Below, in pieces: positions 24,512-34,608 of a stretch of DNA of 64,000 bases. The notes beneath the pieces are model-generated. The model saw only the letters and a list, made by a program, of their open reading frames with translations. It did not search any database and was not told the origin of the DNA. The stretch is from Miltoncostaea marina (GTDB lineage Bacteria > Actinomycetota > Thermoleophilia > Miltoncostaeales > Miltoncostaeaceae): NCBI RefSeq assembly GCF_018141525.1, contig NZ_CP064655.1, positions 1,954,501-2,018,500 of the forward strand. The letters run 5' to 3'. How positions within the stretch are numbered: the stretch's first letter is position 1; every line of letters begins with the position of its first letter. Position numbers and translations under genes: made by a program.

Positions 24512-24734
24512 CTCCGTCCTCCAGTTCCCGGTCATGCGGACGCCGGTGCAGCGCCCGCGATCCGCCGTCCGATGCGATCCTCGCCGCGTCGACTCGCATC
24601 GGAATGCGAGGGGGCTCGGATCTGCGGCTCGGGAAACCGCCGCGCAGAGAGCGGCTCGGCCGCACCGTGCTCGGCGATGGACCCGCGACCGGTGCCGGTT
24701 CAGCCCGGGTGCCACCCGGGGTCGTGGTGACCGC

Positions 24735-25151
24735 TCACGACGGGCCTCCCGCGGGCGCACCGTCGCCGGCCGCGCGCACGGGGGTGGGGCGGCCCTCCTC
24801 GTCGACCGCCACCATCGTGAAGACGCCGGCCGTGCAGAGCCGCCGGGCGTGCGTCACCGGGTCCTCCTGGTGGGCCTCCACGCGCACCCGCATGCTGGTG
24901 CGGCCGACCGACTCGACGACCGCCACCAGCTCCACGAGCTCGCCCGCGTGGATCGCCACCCGGAACTCCAGGCCGTCGACCGCCGCGGTCACCACGGCCG
25001 GCGAGCCCGCGCGGCGCATCCCGGCCACGCCGGCGGCCGTGTCCATCCACGCCATGAGCGTGCCGCCGTAGAGCGTGCCCATGTGGTTGGTGTCGCCCGG
25101 CAGCACCACGTTGCACATGCGCGTCTCGGGCGGTGCGGCGCCCTCCGTCAT
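24735..25151 (-). CDS. Hotdog-fold acyl-CoA thioesterase
   Basis: This 138-residue protein matches the YciA/ACOT-type hotdog family: VVLPGDTNHMGTLYGGTLMAWMD, in which NHMGTLYGG surrounds the catalytic acidic residue, then VELVAVVESVGRTSMRVRVEAHQED. It should release fatty acids from acyl-CoA. The ATG is chosen because it overlaps the RecQ stop by four bases (ATGA). The pairing with recQ probably reflects only operon crowding. Confidence 0.88.
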   Translation of the reverse strand: MTEGAAPPETRMCNVVLPGDTNHMGTLYGGTLMAWMDTAAGVAGMRRAGSPAVVTAAVDGLEFRVAIHAGELVELVAVVESVGRTSMRVRVEAHQEDPVTHARRLCTAGVFTMVAVDEEGRPTPVRAAGDGAPAGGPS

Positions 25152-27181
25152 GCCCTCGCCCCCTCCGTCGCCACGATCGCCAGGATGTCCGCCGCGTGGG
25201 CCTCCATCAGCCACGGGCCCACCCCCCACACGCGCTCCAGCTCGCGCCCGTCCGCCGGCGCCGCCTGCGCGATCGCCGACAGGGTGCGGTTGGAGGCCAC
25301 CCGGAAGGCCGGCCAGCCCAGCTCCTTCGCCACCCGGCCGCGCCAGGCGCGCAGCGCCTCGAACAGCGCCCGCTGCGGCCCGGTCAGCGCCTCGCCCTGA
25401 TGCGGGATGCCGGCGGCGCGCCGCCCGGGCGGCGCCTCGCCCGTGGCGACCTGCGCCAGGTCGGCCGGCATGGCGCAGCGGTCGCAGCAGCGCTCCTCGG
25501 GCGCGGGCTCGGCGGGGTCACCGAAGTGCGCCAGGAAGACCCGGCGCCGGCACCCGTCGCCGCGCACGTAGGCCACGGCCGCGTCGAGGGCGCGATGGCG
25601 GCGGCGCAGCTCGGCGGCCACCTGGCCGTCCAGCTCCTCCCGGTGCTCGGGGGACAGCCGCGCCGCGGCCAGGCGCCCGCGCCGGCCGCCGCCCGGCGCG
25701 GCCTCGACCTCCAGCGCCCCCACCCGCTCGGCCATCGCCAGCCGGAAGCCGGTCTCGTCGTCGACCTGGCCCCGCCCCAGCTCGAAGCCGCCGTCGGCCC
25801 CCGCGCGCGCCGCCAGCCGGCCGAGCAGCGCGTCGACCTGGGCCGCGTCGATGCGCGCCGCGCCGATGCGCCGGCGGATCGCCACCTCGTCGCCGGGCCC
25901 GGCCACGATCACGTGGCGCGACGGCTCGCCGTCGCGCCCCGCGCGCCCCGCCTCCTGGTAGAGCTGCTCCAGCGAGTCGGGCAGCGCCAGGTGCACCACC
26001 AGGCGCACGTCCGGCACGTTGACGCCCATCCCGAACGCGTTCGTCGCCGCCACCACCTGCGCCGCGCCGCTCGTGAAGGCCTCCTGGGTCGCGTCGCGGT
26101 CGGAGCGGCCGGCGTGGTAGGCGACCGCCGCGATGCCGTCCGCGCGCAGCGCATCGGCGGTCTCGTCGGCCAGGCGCCGGGTGCCGCAGTAGACGATCGC
26201 CTTGCCGCCGCGCGTCCCGTCGAGGGCCGCGCGCAGCGCCCGCCGCTTGCGGGCGAGCGCGCCGCGCCCCTCCGCCCAGAGGGCGTCGAAGGTGAGGTTG
26301 GGGCGGTCGAAGCCGCCGACCACCTCCACCGGCTCCTCCAGCTCCAGGCGCCGCGCGATGTCGGCGCGCACGCGGGGCGTGGCGGTCGCCGTGAGCGCCA
26401 TCGTCGCGCGGGGGCGCAGCTCGCGGCGGAAGCGGCCCACCCGGCGGTAGTCCGGCCGGAACTCGTGTCCCCACTCCGACACGCAGTGCGCCTCGTCGAT
26501 CACCAGCAGCTCCACCCGCGCGGCGGCCATCGCCGTCCGGAACGACGCCGAGTGGAAGCGCTCGGGCGCCACGTAGAGCAGGGCGAGCTCGCCGCGGCGG
26601 GCGCGCTCGAGGGCCGCGCGCGCCTCGTCGTCGGACAGCCCGGAGTGGAGCGCGGCCGCCGGCACGCCGGCCCGCAGCAGGCCGCCGAGCTGGTCCGTCA
26701 TCAGCGCGATGAGGGGCGAGACGACCACCGTGAGGCCGCCGAGGGCGGCCGCGGGGGCCTGGTAGCAGAGCGACTTGCCCGACCCGGTCGCCATCACCAC
26801 GAGCGCGTCCCGGCCGGCCAGCGCGGCGGCGATGGCGCGGTCCTGGCCCGGGCGCAGGCGGCGGACGCCGAGGCGCCCGAGCACGGCGGGCAGCGCCTCG
26901 CGCGACGGCGACGCGGCCGCGTCGCCGGCCGGCGGGCGGCGCGCGACGAGCCCGGTCACCAGGCGGCCGAGCAGGGCGCGCGCCTCGCGCCCCAGGGCGG
27001 GCCAGGCCTCGCGCAGCTCGGCGAGCAGCGCCTCGATGCGGGCGTGCGCCTCGGGTCCCTCGGCGCCGGCCCGCTCCGCGGCGCCCACCCAGCGTGCGAG
27101 CTCGGCGAGCGCGCCGAGCGGCAGCTCCGCGCCCGGGATGCCGTGGTCGGCCGTCGCCGGCCCTGCGAGCGCGCCCGTCAC
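25148..27181 (-). CDS. recQ: RecQ-type ATP-dependent DNA helicase
   Basis: This 677-residue 3'-5' helicase has an unusual N-terminal extension of about 90 helical residues. The core then follows: RLRPGQDRAIAAAL, Walker A MATGSGKSLCYQ, IDEAHCVSEWGHEFRPDY, ALTATATP, TNAFGMGVNVPDVR and QEAGRAGRDG. A RecQ-Ct zinc site (GDGCRRR...ERCCDRC) and a C-terminal HRDC domain (ALFEALRAWRGRVAKELGWP) complete the protein. It acts in recombination and fork repair. Confidence 0.93.
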   Translation of the reverse strand: MTGALAGPATADHGIPGAELPLGALAELARWVGAAERAGAEGPEAHARIEALLAELREAWPALGREARALLGRLVTGLVARRPPAGDAAASPSREALPAVLGRLGVRRLRPGQDRAIAAALAGRDALVVMATGSGKSLCYQAPAAALGGLTVVVSPLIALMTDQLGGLLRAGVPAAALHSGLSDDEARAALERARRGELALLYVAPERFHSASFRTAMAAARVELLVIDEAHCVSEWGHEFRPDYRRVGRFRRELRPRATMALTATATPRVRADIARRLELEEPVEVVGGFDRPNLTFDALWAEGRGALARKRRALRAALDGTRGGKAIVYCGTRRLADETADALRADGIAAVAYHAGRSDRDATQEAFTSGAAQVVAATNAFGMGVNVPDVRLVVHLALPDSLEQLYQEAGRAGRDGEPSRHVIVAGPGDEVAIRRRIGAARIDAAQVDALLGRLAARAGADGGFELGRGQVDDETGFRLAMAERVGALEVEAAPGGGRRGRLAAARLSPEHREELDGQVAAELRRRHRALDAAVAYVRGDGCRRRVFLAHFGDPAEPAPEERCCDRCAMPADLAQVATGEAPPGRRAAGIPHQGEALTGPQRALFEALRAWRGRVAKELGWPAFRVASNRTLSAIAQAAPADGRELERVWGVGPWLMEAHAADILAIVATEGARA

Positions 27182-27224
27182 CCCGTCAGGGTGGCATCCC
27201 GCCCGGACGGCCCGCCCGGTGGGC

Positions 27225-27230
27225 TACCGT
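27225..27230 (+). promoter_or_regulatory. -10 box before the DUF202 gene
   Basis: TACCGT lies nine bases before the ATG at 27240, with no ribosome site between; a leaderless or nearly leaderless start is likely. Confidence 0.4.
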
Positions 27231-27239
27231 CCCCGGGCG

Positions 27240-27590
27240 ATGGCCGAGGACCCCGTCGACGCGACCCGCCGCACCCGCCTCGCCGCCGAGCGGACCTACC
27301 TGGCCTGGCTGCGCGGGGGGCTCACCGCCCTCGCCGTGGGCATCGGCGCGGGCGCGGTGGTGCCGGACCTCGCGAACGGCCGCCACTGGCCGTTCGTCGT
27401 GCTCGGCGTCGGCTTCGCCGCGCTCGGCGTCGGGCTGGTCGCCTACGGGCTGCACCGCCACCGGGCCACCGAGCGGGCGCTCGACCGCGGCGGCTACGCG
27501 CCGCTCGGTGGCCGCGCGGTCACGGCGCTGACCCTGGCGGTGGGGCTGCTCGGTGTCGCGACCGTGGCGGTGCTGCTGCTCGAGGCCTGA
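27240..27590 (+). CDS. DUF202 family membrane protein (YidH-like)
   Basis: This 116-residue protein has three hydrophobic helices. The N-terminal RTRLAAERTYLAWLRGGLTALAVGIG is the characteristic DUF202 opening, in which 'ERTYLAWLR' precedes the first helix. The later segments are FVVLGVGFAALGVGLVAYGL and VTALTLAVGLLGVATVAVLLL. Function is unknown for the family; it lies in the cytoplasmic membrane. It stands alone between recQ (divergent) and the kinase gene. Confidence 0.88.
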   Translation: MAEDPVDATRRTRLAAERTYLAWLRGGLTALAVGIGAGAVVPDLANGRHWPFVVLGVGFAALGVGLVAYGLHRHRATERALDRGGYAPLGGRAVTALTLAVGLLGVATVAVLLLEA

Positions 27591-27684
27591 CGGAGGGCCC
27601 CGCGTGCAAGGAGCGGCGGAACGGGCGGCGAACCCCTCTAGGGTCCGGCGCGGAGCACGTCCGCGCGCATGTTGGAGGTCGACG

Positions 27685-29133
27685 CTGAGGCTCGTTCCGG
27701 GAGAGGAGTTCGGCCGGTACCGCATCGAGGCGGAGATCGGCCGCGGCGGCCAGGCCGTCGTCTATCGCGCCACCCAGGTCGAGCTCGACCGCCCCGTGGC
27801 GCTGAAGGTCTTCGACGAGGGCTACCTCGAGCGGGCGGGCGCGCTCGAGCGGTTCCGCCGCGAGGCGATCGCCGCCGGCCGGCTCGAGCACCCGCGCATC
27901 GTGCCGGTGTACGACGCCGGCGACGTGGAGGGGCGCGCCTACATGTCCATGCGCCTGGTGCCGGGCGACAGCCTGGCCGAGCGCATCGCCCGCAGCGGCG
28001 CCCTGCCCCCCGCGGAGGCGATGGCGGTGCTGTCGGACATGGCGGAGGCCATCGACTTCGCCCACGCCCGCGGCACCGTCCACCGCGACGTGAAGCCCGC
28101 CAACATCCTGCTCGACCCCGACGGCACCGCGTTCCTCAGCGACTTCGGCCTCGTGCGGCTCGACGACATGCCCGGGCTGACGCGCCGCGGCGACTGGCTC
28201 GGCACCGCCGAGTACGTGTCGCCGGAGCAGATCGAGGGCGAGGGCGCCACCACCTGCTCGGACATCTACGCGCTGGCGGTGGTCGCCTTCGAGACCCTGA
28301 CCGGGCGGGCGCCGTTCGTTCGCCGCGAGCCGAGCGCCGTGCTGCTCGCGCACGTGCGCGAGCCGGTGCCCGACGCCTCATCGATCGCCACCACCCTCCC
28401 CACCGCGGTCGACGCGGTGCTGGCGCGCGGCATGGCCAAGTCGCCCGACGACCGCCACGGCTCGGCCCACGAGCTGGTCGGGGAGCTGCGCCACGCGCTG
28501 GGCAGCGGCCGGCTGCGGCCCACGCTGGTGGGCGGCGCGACGCCCGCGGCGCTCGCCGCGGACGGCGGCGGCGACGGCCCGGGGGACGCGCCCGCGCCGC
28601 CGCCCGAGCGCCCCACGCAGGCCTTCGGCGACGCCGCCCGGCGCCGCGCCATGGCGCTCGGGCGCGACGCGCTCGTCGCCGCCGCCGTCGCCGCCGCGCT
28701 GCTCATCGCCGCCGCCGGCGTGGGCGGCTGGCTGCTCGGCGCGTCGAGCGCCGATGAATCCGGCGCCGAGGCGCGCGGCTTCGAGGCCGGTCGCGCCGAG
28801 GGCTTCACGGCCGGGCGGGTGGAGGGCAAGCGCGAGGGGCTCCAGCAGGGCCGGGCCGCCGGGATGAAGGCCGGCAAGAACGAGGGCCGCAAGGTGGGCC
28901 TCGCCGCAGGCCGGGAGCAGGGCCGCGAGGAGGGCCGCCAGGAGGGCTACGCCTCCGGGCTCGCCGAGGGCCGGTCCTCCGCGCTGGGCGGGCTGGCGCC
29001 CGGCGGCTGGTACATCGTGCAGGTGGGCCAGGACGGCGACGGCGCCGTCGTGAGCTCCTCCTCGCCCGTCGCGTCCGACGCCAGCCAGTGCTACGCGGTG
29101 CGCGGCGACACGGTCCTGTCGGGCGAGTGCTGA
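27685..29133 (+). CDS. Membrane Ser/Thr protein kinase with extracytoplasmic GxxxG helix
   Basis: This 482-residue PknB-like kinase has a catalytic domain at residues 7-270: IGRGGQAVVYRA (glycine loop), VALKVF (Lys), VHRDVKPANILL (catalytic Asp), LSDFGLVR (DFG) and EYVSPEQ. A Pro/Ala linker leads to one membrane helix near residues 331-352. Residues about 366-430 then have Gly at every fourth position at least 16 times, without PASTA repeats. A short C-terminal domain ends VLSGEC and contains two Cys. No ATG is available; a CTG six bases after GGAGG is the best start. TAGGGT at 27639 may be its -10 box. Confidence 0.88.
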   Translation: MRLVPGEEFGRYRIEAEIGRGGQAVVYRATQVELDRPVALKVFDEGYLERAGALERFRREAIAAGRLEHPRIVPVYDAGDVEGRAYMSMRLVPGDSLAERIARSGALPPAEAMAVLSDMAEAIDFAHARGTVHRDVKPANILLDPDGTAFLSDFGLVRLDDMPGLTRRGDWLGTAEYVSPEQIEGEGATTCSDIYALAVVAFETLTGRAPFVRREPSAVLLAHVREPVPDASSIATTLPTAVDAVLARGMAKSPDDRHGSAHELVGELRHALGSGRLRPTLVGGATPAALAADGGGDGPGDAPAPPPERPTQAFGDAARRRAMALGRDALVAAAVAAALLIAAAGVGGWLLGASSADESGAEARGFEAGRAEGFTAGRVEGKREGLQQGRAAGMKAGKNEGRKVGLAAGREQGREEGRQEGYASGLAEGRSSALGGLAPGGWYIVQVGQDGDGAVVSSSSPVASDASQCYAVRGDTVLSGEC

Positions 29134-29134
29134 C

Positions 29135-29630
29135 GGTCTGTGCATGAACTCCGGCCAAGCCGCGAGCTCTGACACAGCGGCCTTCTCGGCCGTGCCCGGG
29201 GGCGGGCTTCTCGTCCGATCGCCGAGGCGTCCAGGGGTGCCATCTGGCATCGACCATCAGCATCGAGGGGTCGAGGGTACGGCCCTTCATCAGGCGCGCG
29301 ATCTGGCGAAGGCGGGTGAGCAACTTCGCCTACACGCCTGCGTCGCGCCAGCGGCGGAACTGCTGCCAGACGGTGCCCCAGGCCGGGTACTCCGACGGCA
29401 GGTAGCGCCACGGTGACCCCGTTCTGGCGAGGTGGAGGATCGCGTCGGCGATCGCTCGCCGCGAGATGGCAGGCGGACGGCCCCGCCGGCCCGCTGCGGG
29501 CTCCAGCAGGTCGCAGACGACGCGCCACTCGTCGTCGGTGAGGTCGCTCGGGTAGGCCATGACGCACCGTTTCCATCGGTGCAGTGGCCGAGCTCCTCGA
29601 TCGGTACCGGGATCAGTTCATACACAGGCC
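29135..29630 (-). mobile_element. IS5-family insertion sequence remnant (about 0.5 kb)
   Basis: The ends are imperfect inverted repeats: GGTCTGTGCATGAACT at 29135-29150 and the complement of AGTTCATACACAGGCC at 29615-29630 (14 of 16 identical). TGA flanks both sides, one base outside the repeats (29131-29133 and 29632-29634), a possible 3-bp target duplication of the TNA type known for some IS5 subgroups. The left TGA is also the kinase stop codon. Complete elements of this family are about 0.8 kb, so an internal deletion is likely. Confidence 0.75.
29150..29560 (-). pseudogene. Truncated IS5-type transposase
   Basis: An intact 76-codon opening (29330-29560) reads MAYPSDLTDDEWRVVCDLL..., then GRPPAISRRAIADAILHLA and SPWRYLPSEYPAWGTVWQQF, and stops after RRWRDAGV. 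This is the DUF4096 N-terminal domain of IS5 transposases. In a shifted frame, LTRLRQIARLMKGRTLDPS and SMLMVDAR continue the expected protein briefly, then similarity is lost. The DDE catalytic part is missing, so it is not functional. Confidence 0.8.
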
Positions 29631-29815
29631 CTGAGCGCGTCGCCCGTCGCGGCGGCCGCCGAGGTGGAGCCGGAGCCCGGCCCGAGGCTCCCGGGGACCC
29701 CGGCCGGCGGGCGGGCGTCGTCGTGCCGGCGGGGCTGCTCGGCCGCGTCGTCGTCGGGCGACCCGCGGAGGGCGCCGCTCATGACGCGCGGGCGCTCGCC
29801 GCGCCCGCCCCCGGC

Positions 29816-30526
29816 TCAGCGCCGGGCCATCGCGCGCAGGTGGCTGCGCACCGCCCGGGCGACCGCGGCCGCGATCGGGTCGACCCGCCGCAGGAAGGCG
29901 TCGTCGGCGCCGGCGGCGCCCGCCTCCACGAGGACCCTGGCCGACGCCCGCGTGCGGTGGAAGCCGTGGTAGCGGGTCATGCGCGGGTTGCCGTCGCGCG
30001 GCTCCACGCCGCCCCACGGCGCGCGGGCCCCGCGGGCGGGCGTGCGCGCCGCCCGCAGCAGCGACGCGACCCGCAGGGCGAGGTCGCGTGAGCGGCGCTC
30101 CACCGCGGGGGTGACGGGCGTGGCGGGCCGGTGCGGCGCGCTGCCCGGGTACGGGTGGGGGCGGCCTGCGCCGAGCCCCTCGCCCCGGTACCAGTTCTCC
30201 CCCGTCCCGGCGATCGCGTGCCCCACGCCCGCCCGCCCGCCCGGCGCGTCGTGGTGCAGCGACACGAACGCCGCGCCGCGCGCGCCCAGCGGCGTCACGC
30301 GCCCCGGCGTGGCGCGCGCGTCGATCCCGGCGGCCCGCAGGCGCGCCACCACGCGCCCGGCCAGGCGCGTGGTGAAGCCGGTCTCGGCGCCGAACGGCCC
30401 CGCGCCGGCGCCGGTCTGCAGGCGGTAGCCGGGCTCCCGCGGGGCCGCGTGGCCGGCCTGCACCCACACGATCGGCGCGCCGGCCGGCACGGCCGCGTGC
30501 GCGGCCGGGCCGGGGGCGACGATCAC
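29816..30526 (-). CDS. N-acetylmuramoyl-L-alanine amidase (Amidase_3 type)
   Basis: This 236-residue zinc hydrolase cuts the bond between N-acetylmuramic acid and L-alanine in peptidoglycan. Ligand and catalytic residues are in place: H26 (WVQAGHAAP), E48 (AETGF), H91 (VSLHHD) and E201 (VLVEAG). No convincing signal peptide is visible, although the first 20 residues are mildly hydrophobic, and there is no wall-binding domain, so its route to the wall is unclear. The GTG start overlaps the trpA stop. It is the last gene of the sensor kinase-trpFBA operon. Confidence 0.85.
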   Translation of the reverse strand: MIVAPGPAAHAAVPAGAPIVWVQAGHAAPREPGYRLQTGAGAGPFGAETGFTTRLAGRVVARLRAAGIDARATPGRVTPLGARGAAFVSLHHDAPGGRAGVGHAIAGTGENWYRGEGLGAGRPHPYPGSAPHRPATPVTPAVERRSRDLALRVASLLRAARTPARGARAPWGGVEPRDGNPRMTRYHGFHRTRASARVLVEAGAAGADDAFLRRVDPIAAAVARAVRSHLRAMARR

Positions 30527-31327
30527 GGCCCCGGCACCCCCGCGGGGTCGCTCAGGGCGGCGACGGCCTCCTCGCAGAACCGCGCGACCGCGGCGCTCGC
30601 CGCCGCGGCGTCGGGCGCCGCGTCGATGAGCCGGATGAGCTCGCTGCCCACGATGACGCCGTCGGCCAGGCGGCCGATCTCGGCCACGTGACGCGGCGTG
30701 CGGACGCCGAAGCCCACGGCGAGGGGCGCCTCGATGCGCTCGCGCGCGCGGCGCAGGAAGCCGCGCAGCTCCTCGCCCACCTCGACGTCGCGTCCCGTCA
30801 CGCCGGTCATCGCGACGCAGTAGACGAACCCGTCGGCCTGGCGGCCGATCTCGGCCAGGCGGGCGTCGCCGGTGGTCGGCGCGGCCAGCGGCACCACCGA
30901 GATCCCGGCCCGGCGGGCCTGCTCGCGCAGCTCCGCGCCCTCGTCGATCGGCAGGTCCGGGATGATCACCCCGGCCACGCCGGCCCGCGCCGCCCGCTCG
31001 GCGAAGGCCCGGGGGCCCATGGCCAGCACGAGGTTGACGTACGTCATGAGGACGATCGGCGGGCCGTCGCGGTGCGCCGCGGCGAGCTCGATGACGTCCT
31101 CCAGCCGGGTGCCGCCCTCGATCGCCCGCTGCCCGGCCGCCTGGATGGTGGGGCCGTCGGCGAGCGGGTCGGAGAACGGGACGCCCAGCTCGATCAGGTC
31201 GGCGTGGGCCGCGGCGGCGGCGAGCACCTCCGCGCCGGCCGCCGGGCCGGGGTAGCCGCCCAGCACGTAGGGCATGAACAGGGGCCGGCCCGCGCCCGCG
31301 AAGGCCGCCCGGATGCGCGCGCCGCCC

Positions 31328-31335
<8 letters not shown>
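30523..31335 (-). CDS. trpA: Tryptophan synthase alpha subunit
   Basis: This 270-residue TIM barrel splits indole-3-glycerol phosphate to indole and glyceraldehyde 3-phosphate. Visible motifs are [19 protein letters not shown] with the catalytic Glu, [11 protein letters not shown] with the catalytic Asp, and FGVRTPRHV plus DGVIVGSEL, the phosphate site. The start ATG lies inside the last codons of trpB (8-bp overlap). The length is normal. Confidence 0.96.
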
Positions 31336-32526
<1,191 letters not shown>

Positions 32527-32530
<4 letters not shown>

Positions 32531-33195
32531 GCGGCCCTCCGTCCGGCGTCGCCCACGGCGCCGAGGAAGGCGCGCAGGCGGTCATGGTCCTTGCGCCCCG
32601 GGGACGCCTCGACGCCGCTCGAGACGTCCACCAGCACGGGGGCGAGGCGCTCCAGCGCCTCGCCGACGGTCTCCGCGCGCAGCCCCCCGGCCAGGCCGTA
32701 CGGGCGCCCGAGGCCGTCGTCCTCGAGCAGCGACCAGTCGAACGGCGTCCCGGTGCCGCCGTGCAGGCCGGGCACCGCGGCGTCGAGCAGCACCAGGTCG
32801 GCGGCGCTCGCGCGGGCGCGGTCGAGGGCGGCCGGGCCGTCCACGCGCACGCCCGCGATCACCGGCAGCCCGCTGGCGGCCCGGGCCTCGGCCGGGTCGG
32901 TGGCGCCGTGCACCTGCAGGTGGGTCAGGCCCACCCGGCCCGCCAGCGCGGCCATCTCGGCCGGGGCGGCGTCGACGAACACCCCGACGCGGGCGACGTC
33001 GTCCGGCAGCGCCGCGCACACGGCCGCGGCCGCCCGCTCGTCCACCCGCCGCGGGCTGCCGGGCGCGAACACCACGCCGACCGCCCACACGCCGAGGGCC
33101 GCGCAGGCGCGGGCGTCCTCCGGCACGGTCACGCCGCACACCTTCACGGCGGGCGGCGCCCCGGCCCGGCGGGCGGGGACGCGCTCAGGCGGCAT
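32527..33195 (-). CDS. trpF: Phosphoribosylanthranilate isomerase
   Basis: This 222-residue TIM barrel catalyses the third committed step of tryptophan synthesis. Recognised motifs are [12 protein letters not shown] with the catalytic Cys, [30 protein letters not shown] with the catalytic Asp, and [15 protein letters not shown]. trpC, trpD and trpE are not in the window. The ATG start overlaps the end of the sensor kinase by 11 bases; the first 15 residues are not conserved, so a slightly later start is possible. Confidence 0.94.
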
Positions 33196-34387
33196 CGATC
33201 GGCACCTCCGGCGCCGGCCCGTCCCAGCGCGGCAGGAACACCCGCACCGTCGTCCCCCGGCCCGGGGCGCTCGCGATGTCGAACGAGCCGCCCAGGATCT
33301 GGGCGCGGTCGCGCATCCCGTGCAGGCCGAAGCGCGCGAGCGGCATGCCCGGCCGGCGGCGCTGCACCGCCTCGGGGTCGAACCCGCGCCCGTCGTCGGT
33401 CACCTCCATGGTGACGCCGCGCTCGTCCTCGAGCGCGCGCACGGCCACCGCCCTGGCCTGCCCGTGCCGCTGCGCGTTGGTCAGCGTCTCCTGGAGGATC
33501 CGGTAGAGCGTGATGCGCTGGGTGATCGAGACCCCGTTGACCGGGAACTCGCCCACCCACTCCCGCGTCACCGCGCAGTCGGCCCGCGACTCGAAGGCGA
33601 CGACGGCGTCCTCGAGGATGTCGACCAGGCGGCGGTCCTCGAACTGGGCCGGGCGCAGGTGGCCGATCAGCTCGCGCATCTCGTGCAGCGCGCCGCCGAC
33701 GGTCTCGTAGATGCGGCCGACCGCCGGGCGCAGCGACTCCGGGGCCGGCATGCCCCCCTCGACGGCGTCGGCCAGGTCCGCCTCGAGCAGCTGCACCTCG
33801 AGCAGCGCCACGGAGAGCTGCTGGGTGGGGCCGTCGTGGATGTCGAGGCCCATGCGGCCGAGCATGCGCTCGTCGGTGGCGAGGATCTGGGCCATCGCGC
33901 GCTCGAGGTTGTCGCGCATGCGCAGCACGTCGATGAGCGTCTCGATGCGGGCCACGCCGGCGCGCAGGGCCGCCGCGCGCACCTCGTGGTCGAGCTCGGG
34001 GCCGGCGCCGGCCACCACCACGAGCCCCCGCGAGGCGGGCGCCACCGGCACCGCCACGCCGCGCGGCGTGCCGGCGGCGGCGAGCGCGGACTGCAGCGGG
34101 CCCTCCGTCGCGCCCAGGTCGGTGCGCGACGACAGCCCGTGGCGCGCGAGCGCCGCCAGGGCCGCGTCGGGCAGTGCCTCGGGCCCGGCGAGCGCGATCA
34201 CCCGGCCGTCGGCCTCGCGCGGATCGTGGCTCCACACGACCACCAGGTCGGCCCGGGTCGCCCCGCGCAGCGCCTCGGCGACCTCGCCGATCGCGTCGTG
34301 GCCGCGCTCCGGGTCGGCCGCGCAGCAGCTCACCGCGATGAGGCCCGCGACGGCGTCCTGGGGGGTCGATGGGGCGAGCGACGACAT
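33185..34387 (-). CDS. NarL-type sensor histidine kinase with a GAF-like input region
   Basis: This 400-residue protein has residues 1-175 that look like a degenerate GAF domain (ADLVVVWSHDP, GVAVPVAPASRGLVVVAG). The HisKA_3 dimerisation helix has LGRMGLDIHDGPTQQLSVAL with the phospho-accepting His. The ATPase domain has TLTNAQRHGQA (N box), VTDDGRGFD (G1) and FGLHGMRDRAQILGG. No membrane segment is seen, so it is cytoplasmic. It heads the trpFBA operon and is divergent from two response regulators that are its likely partners. Confidence 0.9.
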   Translation of the reverse strand: MSSLAPSTPQDAVAGLIAVSCCAADPERGHDAIGEVAEALRGATRADLVVVWSHDPREADGRVIALAGPEALPDAALAALARHGLSSRTDLGATEGPLQSALAAAGTPRGVAVPVAPASRGLVVVAGAGPELDHEVRAAALRAGVARIETLIDVLRMRDNLERAMAQILATDERMLGRMGLDIHDGPTQQLSVALLEVQLLEADLADAVEGGMPAPESLRPAVGRIYETVGGALHEMRELIGHLRPAQFEDRRLVDILEDAVVAFESRADCAVTREWVGEFPVNGVSITQRITLYRILQETLTNAQRHGQARAVAVRALEDERGVTMEVTDDGRGFDPEAVQRRRPGMPLARFGLHGMRDRAQILGGSFDIASAPGRGTTVRVFLPRWDGPAPEVPIDAA

Positions 34388-34395
34388 GGCGGCCC

Positions 34396-34401
34396 ATGCT
34401 A
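34396..34401 (-). promoter_or_regulatory. -10 box for the sensor kinase-trp operon
   Basis: On the minus strand TAGCAT ends eight bases before the ATG at 34387, again giving a nearly leaderless transcript. The 221-bp divergent region also holds TAGGGT at 34546-34551 on the plus strand for the receiver gene. Confidence 0.45.
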
Positions 34402-34608
34402 GTGGAGCGCCGGGGCGGGCAGCCAACGCTTGCGCGCGGGCGCGCGCGCGGCGCAGAATGCCTGGTGGGCCTGGACGGGATCGCCTATACCTCCTGATGC
34501 GCGGAACTACCAAGCCGTCTAGGCGACCGCGCCCATGACGGGGCGTAGGGTCCAGTCGCGGTCTCGCTCGACCGCGTCGTCGCAGGTGAAGAGGGAGGGG
34601 CTGACTCG

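Noticed and set aside
29636-29782. A 54-codon minus-strand ORF after the amidase gene that ends inside the IS repeat
   Set aside because: It is low-complexity Ala/Pro/Asp sequence, has no ribosome site, and without the element would run antisense into the kinase gene.
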